A stretch of DNA of 64,000 nt from the NCBI RefSeq assembly GCF_001866665.1, contig NZ_MLYO01000091.1, positions 1 to 64,000 on the forward strand. The letters are read 5' to 3'. A program made the position numbers and the translations under genes. Shown one piece after another: positions 41,667 through 50,037 of the stretch. This stretch comes from Streptomyces monashensis. Its GTDB lineage: Bacteria > Actinomycetota > Actinomycetes > Streptomycetales > Streptomycetaceae. The notes below the pieces were generated by a model that was not told the DNA's origin, made no database searches, and was given only the letters and a program-made list of their open reading frames with translations. Position 1 is the stretch's first letter. Every line of letters starts with the position of its first letter.

Positions 41667-42728
41667 CTACGCCGTTCTCTCCGCGGCCACCAGTTCGGCG
41701 ATCTGCGCGGTGTTCAGCGCGGCGCCCTTGCGGAGGTTGTCGCCGCAGACGAACAGCTCCAGCGCGGTCGGGTCGTCCAGGGCGCGCCGCACCCGCCCGA
41801 CCCAGGTCGGATCGGTGCCGACGACGTCGGCCGGGGTCGGGAACTCACCGGCTTCCGGATCGTCGTAGAGGACGACCCCCGGCGCGGTCGCGAGGATCTC
41901 GCGGGCGCCGTCGACGGTGACCTCGCCCTGGAACCGGGCGTGGACGGTCAGCGAGTGGGTGGTGACGACCGGCACCCGGACACAGGTCACGGCGACCGGC
42001 AGCTGCGGCAGCCCGAGGATCTTGCGGGCCTCGTCGCGGACCTTCATCTCCTCCGAGGACCAGCCGTCCTCGCGCAGCGACCCGGCCCACGGCACGACGT
42101 TCAGCGCGACCGGCTCCGGGAACGGCCCGGTCTGCTCGCCGACGGCCCGCCGCACGTCACCGGGTTTCGTCCCCAGCTCGGTGCCGGCCACCAGGGACAT
42201 CTGGGCCCGCAGCGTGTCCACCCCGGCCTGCCCGGCCCCGCTCACCGCCTGGTACGACGACACCACCAGCTCGCGCAGCCCGAACTCGGCGTGCAGCGCG
42301 CCCAGGGCGACGATCATCGTCAGCGTGGTGCAGTTGGGGTTGGCGACGATCCCGCGCGGCCGCATCCGTACGGCGTGCGGGTTGACCTCGGGCACCACGA
42401 GCGGCACCTCGGGGTCGAGCCGGAAGGCCGCCGAGTTGTCGACGACGACCGCACCGCGCGCGACGGCGATCGGCGCCCACGCGGCGGCGACCTCGTCCGG
42501 CACGTCGAACAGGGCGATGTCGACCCCGTCGAAGGCCTCTTCGCTCAGGCCCACCACCTCGACCTCCGCCCCGCGCACGGCCAGCTTGCGGCCGACCGAG
42601 CGCGGGGAGGCGATCAGGCGGATCTCGCCCCAGATGTCCGCCCGCTGGGACAGGATCTGGAGCATGACCGCGCCGACGGCCCCGGTCGCTCCCACGACCG
42701 CGAGCGTCGGCCTGCCGGTCGGTGCCAT
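41667..42728 (-). CDS. asd: Aspartate-semialdehyde dehydrogenase
   Basis: A 353-residue enzyme reducing aspartyl phosphate to aspartate semialdehyde with NADPH, in the lysine/threonine/methionine and DAP pathway. Cofactor loop VVGATGAVGAVML (12-24), nucleophile Cys133 in ANPNCTTL, then SYQAVSGAG and the histidine in PVVTTHSLTVH. Its ATG overlaps the ask stop by one base (TAATG). Confidence 0.93.
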   Translation of the reverse strand: MAPTGRPTLAVVGATGAVGAVMLQILSQRADIWGEIRLIASPRSVGRKLAVRGAEVEVVGLSEEAFDGVDIALFDVPDEVAAAWAPIAVARGAVVVDNSAAFRLDPEVPLVVPEVNPHAVRMRPRGIVANPNCTTLTMIVALGALHAEFGLRELVVSSYQAVSGAGQAGVDTLRAQMSLVAGTELGTKPGDVRRAVGEQTGPFPEPVALNVVPWAGSLREDGWSSEEMKVRDEARKILGLPQLPVAVTCVRVPVVTTHSLTVHARFQGEVTVDGAREILATAPGVVLYDDPEAGEFPTPADVVGTDPTWVGRVRRALDDPTALELFVCGDNLRKGAALNTAQIAELVAAERTA

Positions 42729-43249
42729 TACCGGCCCGTGCCTCCGTAGACGACGGCCTCGTCGGTGTCGGAGTCGAGCCCGAAGGCGGAGTGCACGGCG
42801 CGCACGGCCTCCGGCACGTCGTCGGCGCGCGTGACGACCGAGATGCGGATCTCGGAGGTCGAGATCAGCTCGATGTTGACCCCGGCGTCGCTGAGCGCCT
42901 CGAAGAACGAGGCCGTGACCCCCGGGTTGGTCTTCATCCCGGCGCCGACCAGCGAGATCTTCCCGATCTGGTCGTCGTAGCGCAGCGAGTCGAAGCCGAT
43001 GCCCGGCCGGTTCTTCTCCAGCGCGTCGATGGCCCTGCGGCCCTCGGTCTTCGGCAGCGTGAAGGAGATGTCCGTCAGGCCGGTCGCGGCGGCGGACACG
43101 TTCTGCACGACCATGTCGATGTTGATCTCGGCATCGGCGATGGTCCGGAAGATCGCGGCGGCCTCACCCGGCTTGTCCGGCACACCGACGACCGTGATCT
43201 TGGCCTCGGAGGTGTCGTGTGCGACACCGGAGATGATGGCCTGCTCCAC
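42728..43249 (-). other. Possible internal start for aspartate kinase beta subunit
   Basis: GTG 43249 in the ask frame, with AAGGGG 8 nt upstream, would yield a 173-residue ACT-domain protein starting VEQAIISGVAHDTSEAK. Corynebacterium ask makes its beta subunit from an internal start at the corresponding place (MEEAVLTGVATDKSEAK, from memory). The site is conserved in position and has a ribosome-binding site; use is inferred. Confidence 0.5.
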
Positions 43250-44005
43250 CTTCTTGTCCCCTTGCTCGATCGGCTCGCTGCTGACCCACGTGCCCTGAAG
43301 TCCGCTGAAGCTGGACCGGACGTGGATCGGGATGTTGTAACGGCGGGCGTACTCCACACAGCGGTGGAGCAGCACCTTGGACCCGGAGGCGGCGAGCTCC
43401 AGCATGTCCTCGAAGGAGATCCAGTCGATCTTCTTCGCCTTCTTCACCACACGCGGGTCGGCGGTGAACACGCCGTCGACGTCGGTGTAGATCTCACAGA
43501 CCTCGGCGTCGAGCGCGGCGGCCAGCGCCACGGCCGTCGTGTCGGACCCGCCACGCCCCAGCGTGGTGATGTCCTTCTTGTCCTGGCTGACGCCCTGGAA
43601 ACCGGCGACGATCGCGATGTTGCCCTTGTCCAGCGAGTCGCGGATCCGGCCCGGCGTGACATCGATGATCCGGGCTTTGTTGTGGACCGAGTCGGTGATG
43701 ACACCTGCCTGGCTGCCGGTGAAGGACTGGGCCTCGTGGCCCAGGTTTTTGATCGCCATCGCCAGCAGGGCCATGGAGATCCGCTCTCCGGCGGTCAGCA
43801 GCATGTCGAACTCACGCCCGGCAGGCATCGGAGAAACCTGCTCGGCGAGATCGATCAGCTCGTCCGTCGTGTCGCCCATCGCGGAAACGACGACGACAAC
43901 CTGGTTGCCGTTCTTCTTCGCTTCCACGATCCGCTTGGCGACGCGCTTGATGCCCTCGGCATCGGCTACGGAGGAGCCTCCGTACTTCTGCACGACAAGG
44001 CCCAC
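42728..44005 (-). CDS. ask: Aspartate kinase
   Basis: A 425-residue enzyme, first step of the aspartate pathway. Kinase domain with VVQKYGGSSVAD at the N-terminus, LTAGERISMALL, TLGRGGSDTTAVALAAALDA and YTDVDGVFTADPR. Two ACT regulatory domains follow (about 255-420: AKITVVGVPDKPGEAA, GKISLVGAGMKTNPGV). GTG 44005 has GAGGAG at 5 nt. The long upstream frame is ignored because the kinase starts here. A TAGACT -10 is at 44045-44040. The C-terminal half may also be made separately as the beta subunit. Confidence 0.93.
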   Translation of the reverse strand: MGLVVQKYGGSSVADAEGIKRVAKRIVEAKKNGNQVVVVVSAMGDTTDELIDLAEQVSPMPAGREFDMLLTAGERISMALLAMAIKNLGHEAQSFTGSQAGVITDSVHNKARIIDVTPGRIRDSLDKGNIAIVAGFQGVSQDKKDITTLGRGGSDTTAVALAAALDAEVCEIYTDVDGVFTADPRVVKKAKKIDWISFEDMLELAASGSKVLLHRCVEYARRYNIPIHVRSSFSGLQGTWVSSEPIEQGDKKVEQAIISGVAHDTSEAKITVVGVPDKPGEAAAIFRTIADAEINIDMVVQNVSAAATGLTDISFTLPKTEGRRAIDALEKNRPGIGFDSLRYDDQIGKISLVGAGMKTNPGVTASFFEALSDAGVNIELISTSEIRISVVTRADDVPEAVRAVHSAFGLDSDTDEAVVYGGTGR

Positions 44006-44039
44006 GTGCGCTCCTCGCTCGGTTCGTTTGTGTCGGCTC

Positions 44040-44045
44040 AGTCTA
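44040..44045 (-). promoter_or_regulatory. -10 hexamer (TAGACT) for ask-asd
   Basis: TAGACT on the minus strand, 34 nt before the ask GTG; no strong -35. Confidence 0.4.
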
Positions 44046-44216
44046 ACGAGCGCCCGAATTCCACCGCCCTGCTCCCGCATGGTGAGACGTCGGACGTCCG
44101 TGTTCCGCATCTGCCCAGACTCCGCCGGGCCACGCGGAAAAGTGCCCCGCGTCACAGCCGTAACCGCATTACCTTTCAACCACAGGGGTTGCCGAGGGGA
44201 GCACAGGGGGTGCGGC

Positions 44217-44945
44217 ATGACGGAGCTCCTGCTCGCGGCGATCGTCCTGCTCGGCGGCTGTGTCCAGTGGCTGACCGGCATGGGCTTCGCCCTCGTCGCC
44301 GTACCGGCGCTGGTGCTGCTGCTCGGCCCCGCCCAGGGGGTGGTCCTCGCGAACTGCGCCGCCGGCGCGATCAGCGTGGCCGGCCTGGCGGGCGGCCGGC
44401 GCCGCGTCCGCCTCACGGCCATGGTCCCGCTCTGCCTCGCGGCGGCCTGCACGGTCCCGGCGGGCGCCTGGCTGACCCGCCGACTCCCGCACCCCGTCCT
44501 GCTGTTGGTGATGGGCACCCTGGTCACGGCGGCCGTCCTGCTGGTGATGTGCGGCGCACGGGTCCCGGCCCTGCGCGGCGGCACGGGGGCGGTGACGGCC
44601 GGCGCCGTGGGCGGCTTCATGAACGCGGCGGCGGGCGTGGGCGGCCCCCCGGTGTCCCTCTACGCCCTCAACGCGGGCTGGACGGTACGGGAGTTCGTCC
44701 CCAACGCCCAGTTCTACGGCGTGGCGGTCAACGCGTTCTCGATCGCCGCGAACGGCGCCCCGCGCCTGACCGCGTCCCAGTGGCTCGTGACGGCCGCGGC
44801 GATGACCCTGGGCGCCCTGACCGGAGCCGTCCTCTCCCCCCGCATCCCCGAGCACCGGGCCCGCCACCTGGTCCTCCTGCTGGCCCTGGCGGGCGGCGCC
44901 ACGACCATGGCCAAGGGCCTGTGGGGAGTGTGGCCCGGCGGTTAG
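44217..44945 (+). CDS. TauE/SafE-family sulfite exporter-like permease
   Basis: A 242-residue membrane protein with about seven to eight helices. The two-fold repeated motif of the family is visible as VQWLTGMGFALVAVPALVLL and GGFMNAAAGVGGPPVSLYAL. AGGGGG lies 6 nt before ATG 44217. The family moves organosulfonates, sulfite or other small anions; the substrate is not readable. It stands alone, divergent from ask. Confidence 0.85.
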   Translation: MTELLLAAIVLLGGCVQWLTGMGFALVAVPALVLLLGPAQGVVLANCAAGAISVAGLAGGRRRVRLTAMVPLCLAAACTVPAGAWLTRRLPHPVLLLVMGTLVTAAVLLVMCGARVPALRGGTGAVTAGAVGGFMNAAAGVGGPPVSLYALNAGWTVREFVPNAQFYGVAVNAFSIAANGAPRLTASQWLVTAAAMTLGALTGAVLSPRIPEHRARHLVLLLALAGGATTMAKGLWGVWPGG

Positions 44946-45211
44946 GGTGCGGGGCGTGGCGTACTCCTGGTGGAGGACGACGGGACGACGGCGCCCCGGC
45001 CGGCCGGGGCCCTGCGGGCACACGGCCACGAAGTGGTCCGGGACGACCCCCGGGTGATCCTGGCCGGCCCCGGCTCCCTGTCGGCATGCCGCACCCTGCG
45101 ATCCGGTACGGCGCTGTCGTGCCGGAGCAGGTACGGGGATCGGCTCACGGCTGACGGCCAGTCCCTGGACTCCTGGTTCCCGGGCTGCCGGCCGGAGCCG
45201 GTCCGCGGGCG

Positions 45212-45874
45212 CTACGTCCCCCGGCGGATCCCCAGCGGAGCCCCGATCTCCTCCGCCATGACCCGGCCCGCCTCGAACTCTAGGGTCTCGTCGCCCATGG
45301 TGGCCTGGTCGGTGTCCAGGCCGTCGAGCTCTTCCAGGGGCTGGTTGAGGCGGACGTGGATGAGGACCGACTGGAGGGCGCGCAGGACGGAGGAGGCCGT
45401 GGGGCCCCAGTTGGAGAAGTAGGAGAACTGCCACCACCACAGGGCCTCGGTGGTGCGGCCCGCGCGGTAGTGGGCCATGCCGTGGCGCAGGTCGGTGATG
45501 AGGTCGGCGATGTCGTCGGAGATGCGGGCCGGGACCGCGGGCCTGCGGGGCTCGTAGGGGTCGAAGACCTCCGAGTACACGTCCACCGGCTCCAGCAGGC
45601 GGGCCAGGTTCTCCCGGAGTTCGTCCACGTCCGGCTCCGGACCCAGGTCGGGCTCGTAGCGCTCCTCGGGGACGATGTCCTCGTGCGCGCCCAGGCGGCC
45701 GCCGGCCAGCAGCAGTTGGGAGACCTCCAGGAGGAGGAAGGGCACGGTCGAACCGGGCTCGTCGCCTCTCGCCACCTCTGTGACGGCCACCAGGAAGCTC
45801 TCGACCTGGTCCGCGATCTGGACCACGAAGTCGTCCGGGTTCTGCGTCGAGTCGTGCAGTGTGGCGTCAGACAT
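45212..45874 (-). CDS. DUF5063-family protein
   Basis: A 220-residue acidic soluble protein. Helical N-terminus (DFVVQIADQVESFLVAVTEV), a Pro/Asp-rich middle and ITDLRHGMAHYRAGRTTEAL followed by a tryptophan-rich WWWQFSYFSNWG block. The start overlaps the recR end by 8 bp, so it is co-translated with recR. The family is usually found beside recR in actinobacteria; function unknown. Confidence 0.8.
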   Translation of the reverse strand: MSDATLHDSTQNPDDFVVQIADQVESFLVAVTEVARGDEPGSTVPFLLLEVSQLLLAGGRLGAHEDIVPEERYEPDLGPEPDVDELRENLARLLEPVDVYSEVFDPYEPRRPAVPARISDDIADLITDLRHGMAHYRAGRTTEALWWWQFSYFSNWGPTASSVLRALQSVLIHVRLNQPLEELDGLDTDQATMGDETLEFEAGRVMAEEIGAPLGIRRGT

Positions 45875-46466
45875 CTAGGAGTCGTCTCCCCTCGAAGGCG
45901 CGGCCGAGGGTCACCTCGTCCGCGTATTCCAGGTCGCCACCCACCGGGAGGCCGCTGGCCAGGCGGGTGACCTTCAGGCCCATGGGCTTGATCATCCGGG
46001 CGAGGTAGGTCGCGGTGGCCTCGCCCTCGAGATTCGGGTCCGTCGCCAGGATCAGTTCCGTGACCGTCCCGTCGGCCAACCGCGCGAGAAGTTCTCGTAT
46101 ACGCAGGTCGTCGGGGCCCACACCCTCGATCGGGCTGATCGCGCCGCCGAGCACGTGGTAGCGCCCGCGGAACTCGCGGGTGCGCTCGATGGCCACGACG
46201 TCCTTCGGCTCCTCCACCACGCAGATGACCGACGGGTCGCGGCGCGGGTCACGGCAGATGTTGCACAGCTCCTCCTGTGCCACGTTGCCGCAGGTCGCGC
46301 AGAAGCGGACCTTCGCCTTCACCTCCAGCAGGGCCTGGGCGAGGCGCTTCACGTCCGTCGGCTCCGCCTGGAGGATGTGGAAGGCGATCCGCTGCGCGCT
46401 CTTGGGACCGACGCCGGGCAGCCGCCCCAGCTCGTCGATGAGGTCCTGGACCACGCCTTCGTACAC
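45867..46466 (-). CDS. recR: Recombination mediator protein RecR
   Basis: A 199-residue DNA repair protein that, with RecO and RecF, loads RecA on gapped DNA. Helix-hairpin-helix LPGVGPKSAQRIAFHIL, zinc finger Cys56-Cys59-Cys68-Cys71, Toprim domain VICVVEEPKDVVAIE and ILATDPNLEGEATATYLARM, and C-terminal Walker-like LASGLPVGGDLEYADEVTL. It lies 51 nt downstream of the YbaB gene and overlaps the DUF5063 gene. Confidence 0.95.
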   Translation of the reverse strand: MYEGVVQDLIDELGRLPGVGPKSAQRIAFHILQAEPTDVKRLAQALLEVKAKVRFCATCGNVAQEELCNICRDPRRDPSVICVVEEPKDVVAIERTREFRGRYHVLGGAISPIEGVGPDDLRIRELLARLADGTVTELILATDPNLEGEATATYLARMIKPMGLKVTRLASGLPVGGDLEYADEVTLGRAFEGRRLLDV

Positions 46467-46517
46467 CGGACCGCCCTTCCTGGAGACCTTTCGGTACGTA
46501 CCGTAGTTGGCCCGGGC

Positions 46518-46862
46518 TCAGAACGGCAGACCGGGGATGCCCGTGCCGCCGCCGAGCCCCTGGGCCAGCGGGCCGAGCTTCTGCTGCTGGAGCGACTGCG
46601 CGTTCTCGTTGGCCGCGTGCACGGCCGCCACGACCAGGTCGGCGAGGGTCTCGGTGTCGTCCGGGTCCACCGCCTTCGGGTCGATCTTCAGCGCGCGCAG
46701 CTCGCCCGCGCCGGTCACGGTGGCCCGCACCAGACCGCCGCCCGCCTGCCCGTCGACCTCCGTGTTCGCCAGTTCCTCCTGCGCCCGCTGCAGGTCCTGC
46801 TGCATCTTCTGGGCCTGCTGGAGCAACTGCTGCATGTTGGGCTGGCCACCACCGGGGATCAC
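46518..46862 (-). CDS. YbaB/EbfC nucleoid-associated protein
   Basis: A 114-residue protein beginning at GTG 46862 (VIPGGGQPNMQQLLQQAQKM) with GAGGAG at 6 nt. Coiled-coil N-terminal helix, then VRATVTGAGELRALKIDPKA and DLVVAAVHAANENA. Such proteins bind DNA as dimers and pair with recR. A longer in-frame start at 46943 would add 27 residues, largely from two 18-bp direct repeats (46881-46898 and 46902-46919) encoding EKSEK; the ribosome-binding site favours the shorter form. Confidence 0.9.
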   Translation of the reverse strand: MIPGGGQPNMQQLLQQAQKMQQDLQRAQEELANTEVDGQAGGGLVRATVTGAGELRALKIDPKAVDPDDTETLADLVVAAVHAANENAQSLQQQKLGPLAQGLGGGTGIPGLPF

Positions 46863-47149
46863 GATCAGCTCCTCTGCGCTCTTCTCGGATTTCTCCGCCG
46901 CCTTCTCGGATTTCTCCGCTGAGCATGAGCCTACGTGGTCCACACCGCCCCCGCCCCGCCACTCTTTCGAGTGAGAACCCCAGCAGCCCTATACCTGATC
47001 AAGGCCCTCTTCCGGGCGGAAAACCTGGGAAAGGCCCCTCTTCGCCACCCATTGGGCGGTAGGAAGGGTGCCGCGCGTCGGCAGAGATCGGCAGGAATTG
47101 TCACGCAATGTAATCAACCGTGGTCAGTAGGGTCAGTAGGGAGTGCCGG

Positions 47150-47899
47150 GTGGGTCAGCCGGAGATGCAGCCCGAGCGTCCGCCTCAGGACGGGCGGGGC
47201 GAGGGCTCGGCCGGGCTGCGGCCGGGCGACCTGACCGGGCGGCCCTTTCCGCTCGGGGACTGGGGCGAGCCCGCCGAGCGGCTGGACGAGCTGTACCGGT
47301 GGGCGGAGTGCGGGGCCCTGCGGACGGCGTCCTGGTATCTGCGCGACCGGGTGTGGAAGCGGCGGGGTGCGCGCCTGCTGCGGGGCGGCGCGGCGGCGGG
47401 CGTGGCGGCCGGCGCGGCCCTGCCGCTGCTGGATCTGACCGGGGTGGCGCACGGGGTGGCCCCCTGGGGCTGCCTGGCGCTGCTCCTCGCGGTCGCGTGC
47501 GTCGGCATCGACCGGTACTTCGGCGTGACCTCCGGCTGGATGCGGGACGTCGCCACGGCACAGGCGGTCGCGCGTCGGCTCCAGGCGTTCCAGTTCGACT
47601 GGGCCTCCGAGAGCATCCGGGAGGTGCTGGGCCCGGCGGAGGGCACGGCGGGCGAGGCGGCCGAGCGGTGTCTGGGCGTGCTGCGCCGGTTCTCGGAGGA
47701 CGTCACCGAGCTGGTGCGCACGGAGACGACCGACTGGATGGTCGAGTTCCGCACCGGGTCCGCGCCGCTGGGCATCCAGACGGCGGTGTCGGCACCGCCG
47801 AGGACGGAGCCGGGAGCCGCCGGAGGCCGCTTCCCCCTGCCCCCGGCGAACGGCTCGCGCCCGAACATGCCCAGGCAGCGCCCCCCGGAACCACGATGA
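47150..47899 (+). CDS. SLATT-domain membrane protein
   Basis: A 249-residue protein. Soluble N-terminus with WGEPAERLDELYRWAECGAL, a basic segment (DRVWKRRGARLLR), two closely spaced helices (AAAGVAAGAALPLLDLTGV and LALLLAVACVGIDRYFG), then a helical region (AQAVARRLQAFQFDWASESI) and a disordered tail. This is the SLATT layout, proposed to form effector pores in stress or defence systems; here it stands alone next to recR/ybaB and a kinase. GTG 47150 follows AGGGAG; a TAGGGT -10 lies at 47128-47133. Confidence 0.78.
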   Translation: MGQPEMQPERPPQDGRGEGSAGLRPGDLTGRPFPLGDWGEPAERLDELYRWAECGALRTASWYLRDRVWKRRGARLLRGGAAAGVAAGAALPLLDLTGVAHGVAPWGCLALLLAVACVGIDRYFGVTSGWMRDVATAQAVARRLQAFQFDWASESIREVLGPAEGTAGEAAERCLGVLRRFSEDVTELVRTETTDWMVEFRTGSAPLGIQTAVSAPPRTEPGAAGGRFPLPPANGSRPNMPRQRPPEPR

Positions 47900-47926
47900 C
47901 CCACCGACCGCCACGCCACCCTGTCC

Positions 47927-49813
47927 TCACTGCTTGGTGTACGTCAGGCTCTCCCCGCCGCCCGCCTGCTGCCGCTTCAGCGCGTCGCCCGGCAGCAGGG
48001 TGATCTCGGTGGCGGCGCCCGGTGTGCAGGAGGAGGCGGGTTCGCCGGAGCTGACGGTGGACGGCCCGACCTCCAACGGGCCGTTTCCGCTGGGCCGTTG
48101 GACGAGTTTGGCCTCGAAGACACAGTGGTACGTCCCGCCGCCGTCGGTCGGCCCGTCCGCGACCAGGGTCAGCACGGTGTCGCCCACCTGCCCCTGCCGG
48201 ATGGTCAGCCGGCGGATGTTGACTCCGCCGGAGCTGTCGATGCTGGTCCGCCAGTCGCCCAGAAAGCCCGCCGGGACCGCCCCGTCCGAGGACACGGAGG
48301 AGGAAGAGGAGGGGGAGGACGGTACGGAGGTGCCGGAGCCGGACGAACCCGACGCCCCGCTGTCCGCGGCTGCCGAGGTCACGCCCGGCGACGGGGTCCC
48401 GCCGCCCTTGGCCTGCCCGCCGCCGTTCAGCAGCGCGTACACCGAGCCGCCCGCCCCCAGCGCCACGATCAGCGCGATCACGACGAGCAGCGCGGTGGAG
48501 CGCCCGCTGCGCCCCTCCGCCTCCTCCGGGGCGGACCCGGACCCGCCGCCGTACGCGTCGTAGGAGGGGTACGGCTGCTGCGGGTATCCGTAGCCACCGG
48601 GGCCCTGGGGCTGGGGGTATGTGGGAGCCGGCTGGGGGTACGGCGGCACCGGCTGCGGGTGCTGCTGCGCCTGCCCGTAGCCGAACTGCGTGGGCGCGGA
48701 CGCGGCCCCGGGCGCCGACGTCTGCCCCGCCACGACGGTGGGCGGCCGGTCGCCGCTCCCGCCGGTCTCGCCCCCGTCCCCCTCGTCGGAGGCGGCGGCA
48801 TGCTCGGGCGAGCCGCCGCGGCCCCCGCCGTCGACGGCACCGCCCGCACCCGCCGGGGCCGAAGCCGGGGCGGCACCCAGCGTGGGCTCCTCCACCTCCA
48901 GCAACTGCACGGCGTGCCGGCCCAGTTGGGCGACCAGCACCCCGGGCAGCCAGGGGTCCCGGGACCGGCCCCCGGACACGGTGTCCTCCGCCCCGGTCCG
49001 CTCCAGGATCACGTCCAGCGACGGCCGGGCCGCCGGGTCCTTGCGCAGGCACCCCCGCACCAGGTCGGCGATCCCCTCCGGCACCCCCGTGAGATCCGGC
49101 TCCTCCTGGGCGATCCGGAACATCAGCGCGTGCCCGCCGCTGCCCGCGGTCCCGAAGGGCAGGGCGCCGGTCGCCGCGTACGCCAGCACGGACCCCAGGC
49201 AGAAGACGTCGCACGCGGGGGTGATCCGGTCGCCCCGCACCTGCTCGGGCGCCATGAACCCGGGCGACCCCACCAGCGCCCCGGTCCGGGTCAGGCCTTC
49301 CTCGCCGCCGCCCGGCGAGGCCGTCTCCAGCGCCCGGGCGATCCCGAAGTCGATGACGCGCGGCCCGTCGATGGTCACCAGCACGTTCGAGGGCTTGAGG
49401 TCCCGGTGCACGATCCCCGCCGCGTGGATGTCCTTCAGCGCGTGCGCGAGCCCGGCCGCCAGGATCCGTACCGAGCGCTCGGGCAGCGCCCCGTGGTCGC
49501 GGCCGACGACCTGCTGCAGGCTGGGCCCGGCCACGTACCCGGTCGCCACCCAGGGCACGGCGGCCTCGGTGTCCGCGTCGAGCACGGGAGCGGTCCAGTA
49601 CCCGCCGACCCGCCGCGCGGCGGCCACCTCCTGCCGGAAGCGGGCCCGGAACTCCTCCTCGCGGGCCAGCTCCTCGCGGACGAGTTTCACGGCGACGGTA
49701 CGGCCCCGGTCCGACCGGGCCAGAAACACGTGTCCCATCCCACCGGCACCCAGCCGCGCCAGCAGCCGGTACCCCCCGATGAGCTGCGGATCCCCGGGCC
49801 CCAGCTTCTCCAT
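47927..49813 (-). CDS. Membrane Ser/Thr protein kinase
   Basis: A 628-residue PknB-type kinase. Glycine loop LGAGGMGHV (21-29), Lys43, catalytic HRDLKPSN (Asp138), DFG Asp155 and GSPGFMAPEQ. A Pro/Tyr/Gln-rich linker (PVPPYPQPAPTYPQPQGP), one transmembrane helix (TALLVVIALIVALGAGGSVY) and an extracytoplasmic domain with SSSGGV-type strands and two conserved cysteines follow. An ATG at 49834 would add seven residues and has the better-placed AGGGG; similarity favours 49813. Confidence 0.88.
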   Translation of the reverse strand: MEKLGPGDPQLIGGYRLLARLGAGGMGHVFLARSDRGRTVAVKLVREELAREEEFRARFRQEVAAARRVGGYWTAPVLDADTEAAVPWVATGYVAGPSLQQVVGRDHGALPERSVRILAAGLAHALKDIHAAGIVHRDLKPSNVLVTIDGPRVIDFGIARALETASPGGGEEGLTRTGALVGSPGFMAPEQVRGDRITPACDVFCLGSVLAYAATGALPFGTAGSGGHALMFRIAQEEPDLTGVPEGIADLVRGCLRKDPAARPSLDVILERTGAEDTVSGGRSRDPWLPGVLVAQLGRHAVQLLEVEEPTLGAAPASAPAGAGGAVDGGGRGGSPEHAAASDEGDGGETGGSGDRPPTVVAGQTSAPGAASAPTQFGYGQAQQHPQPVPPYPQPAPTYPQPQGPGGYGYPQQPYPSYDAYGGGSGSAPEEAEGRSGRSTALLVVIALIVALGAGGSVYALLNGGGQAKGGGTPSPGVTSAAADSGASGSSGSGTSVPSSPSSSSSVSSDGAVPAGFLGDWRTSIDSSGGVNIRRLTIRQGQVGDTVLTLVADGPTDGGGTYHCVFEAKLVQRPSGNGPLEVGPSTVSSGEPASSCTPGAATEITLLPGDALKRQQAGGGESLTYTKQ

Positions 49814-50037
49814 GTCTCGCGCCGCCCTCCCCATACGCCCCTGATGGGCAACGGACCGAGAATAGTGCGGTCGCACAAGGAGTCGAGCAGGCCCGCCTCC
49901 ACGGTTCCGTAACGGGCCGGCCGGCCTGTTCCGGGCCCTCCGGGAGCCGCCGTTCGACAACCTGTCGCAAAAACCCCCTGTCCACGGAACAAGACGCCGA
50001 TAGGCCTTCCGCATCGCGGACATTTACGCTCGGCCGC

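Noticed and set aside
46881..46919. Longer YbaB start including two 18-bp repeats
   Set aside because: GAGGAG lies 6 nt before GTG 46862 and the family starts there; the repeats are probably leader DNA.
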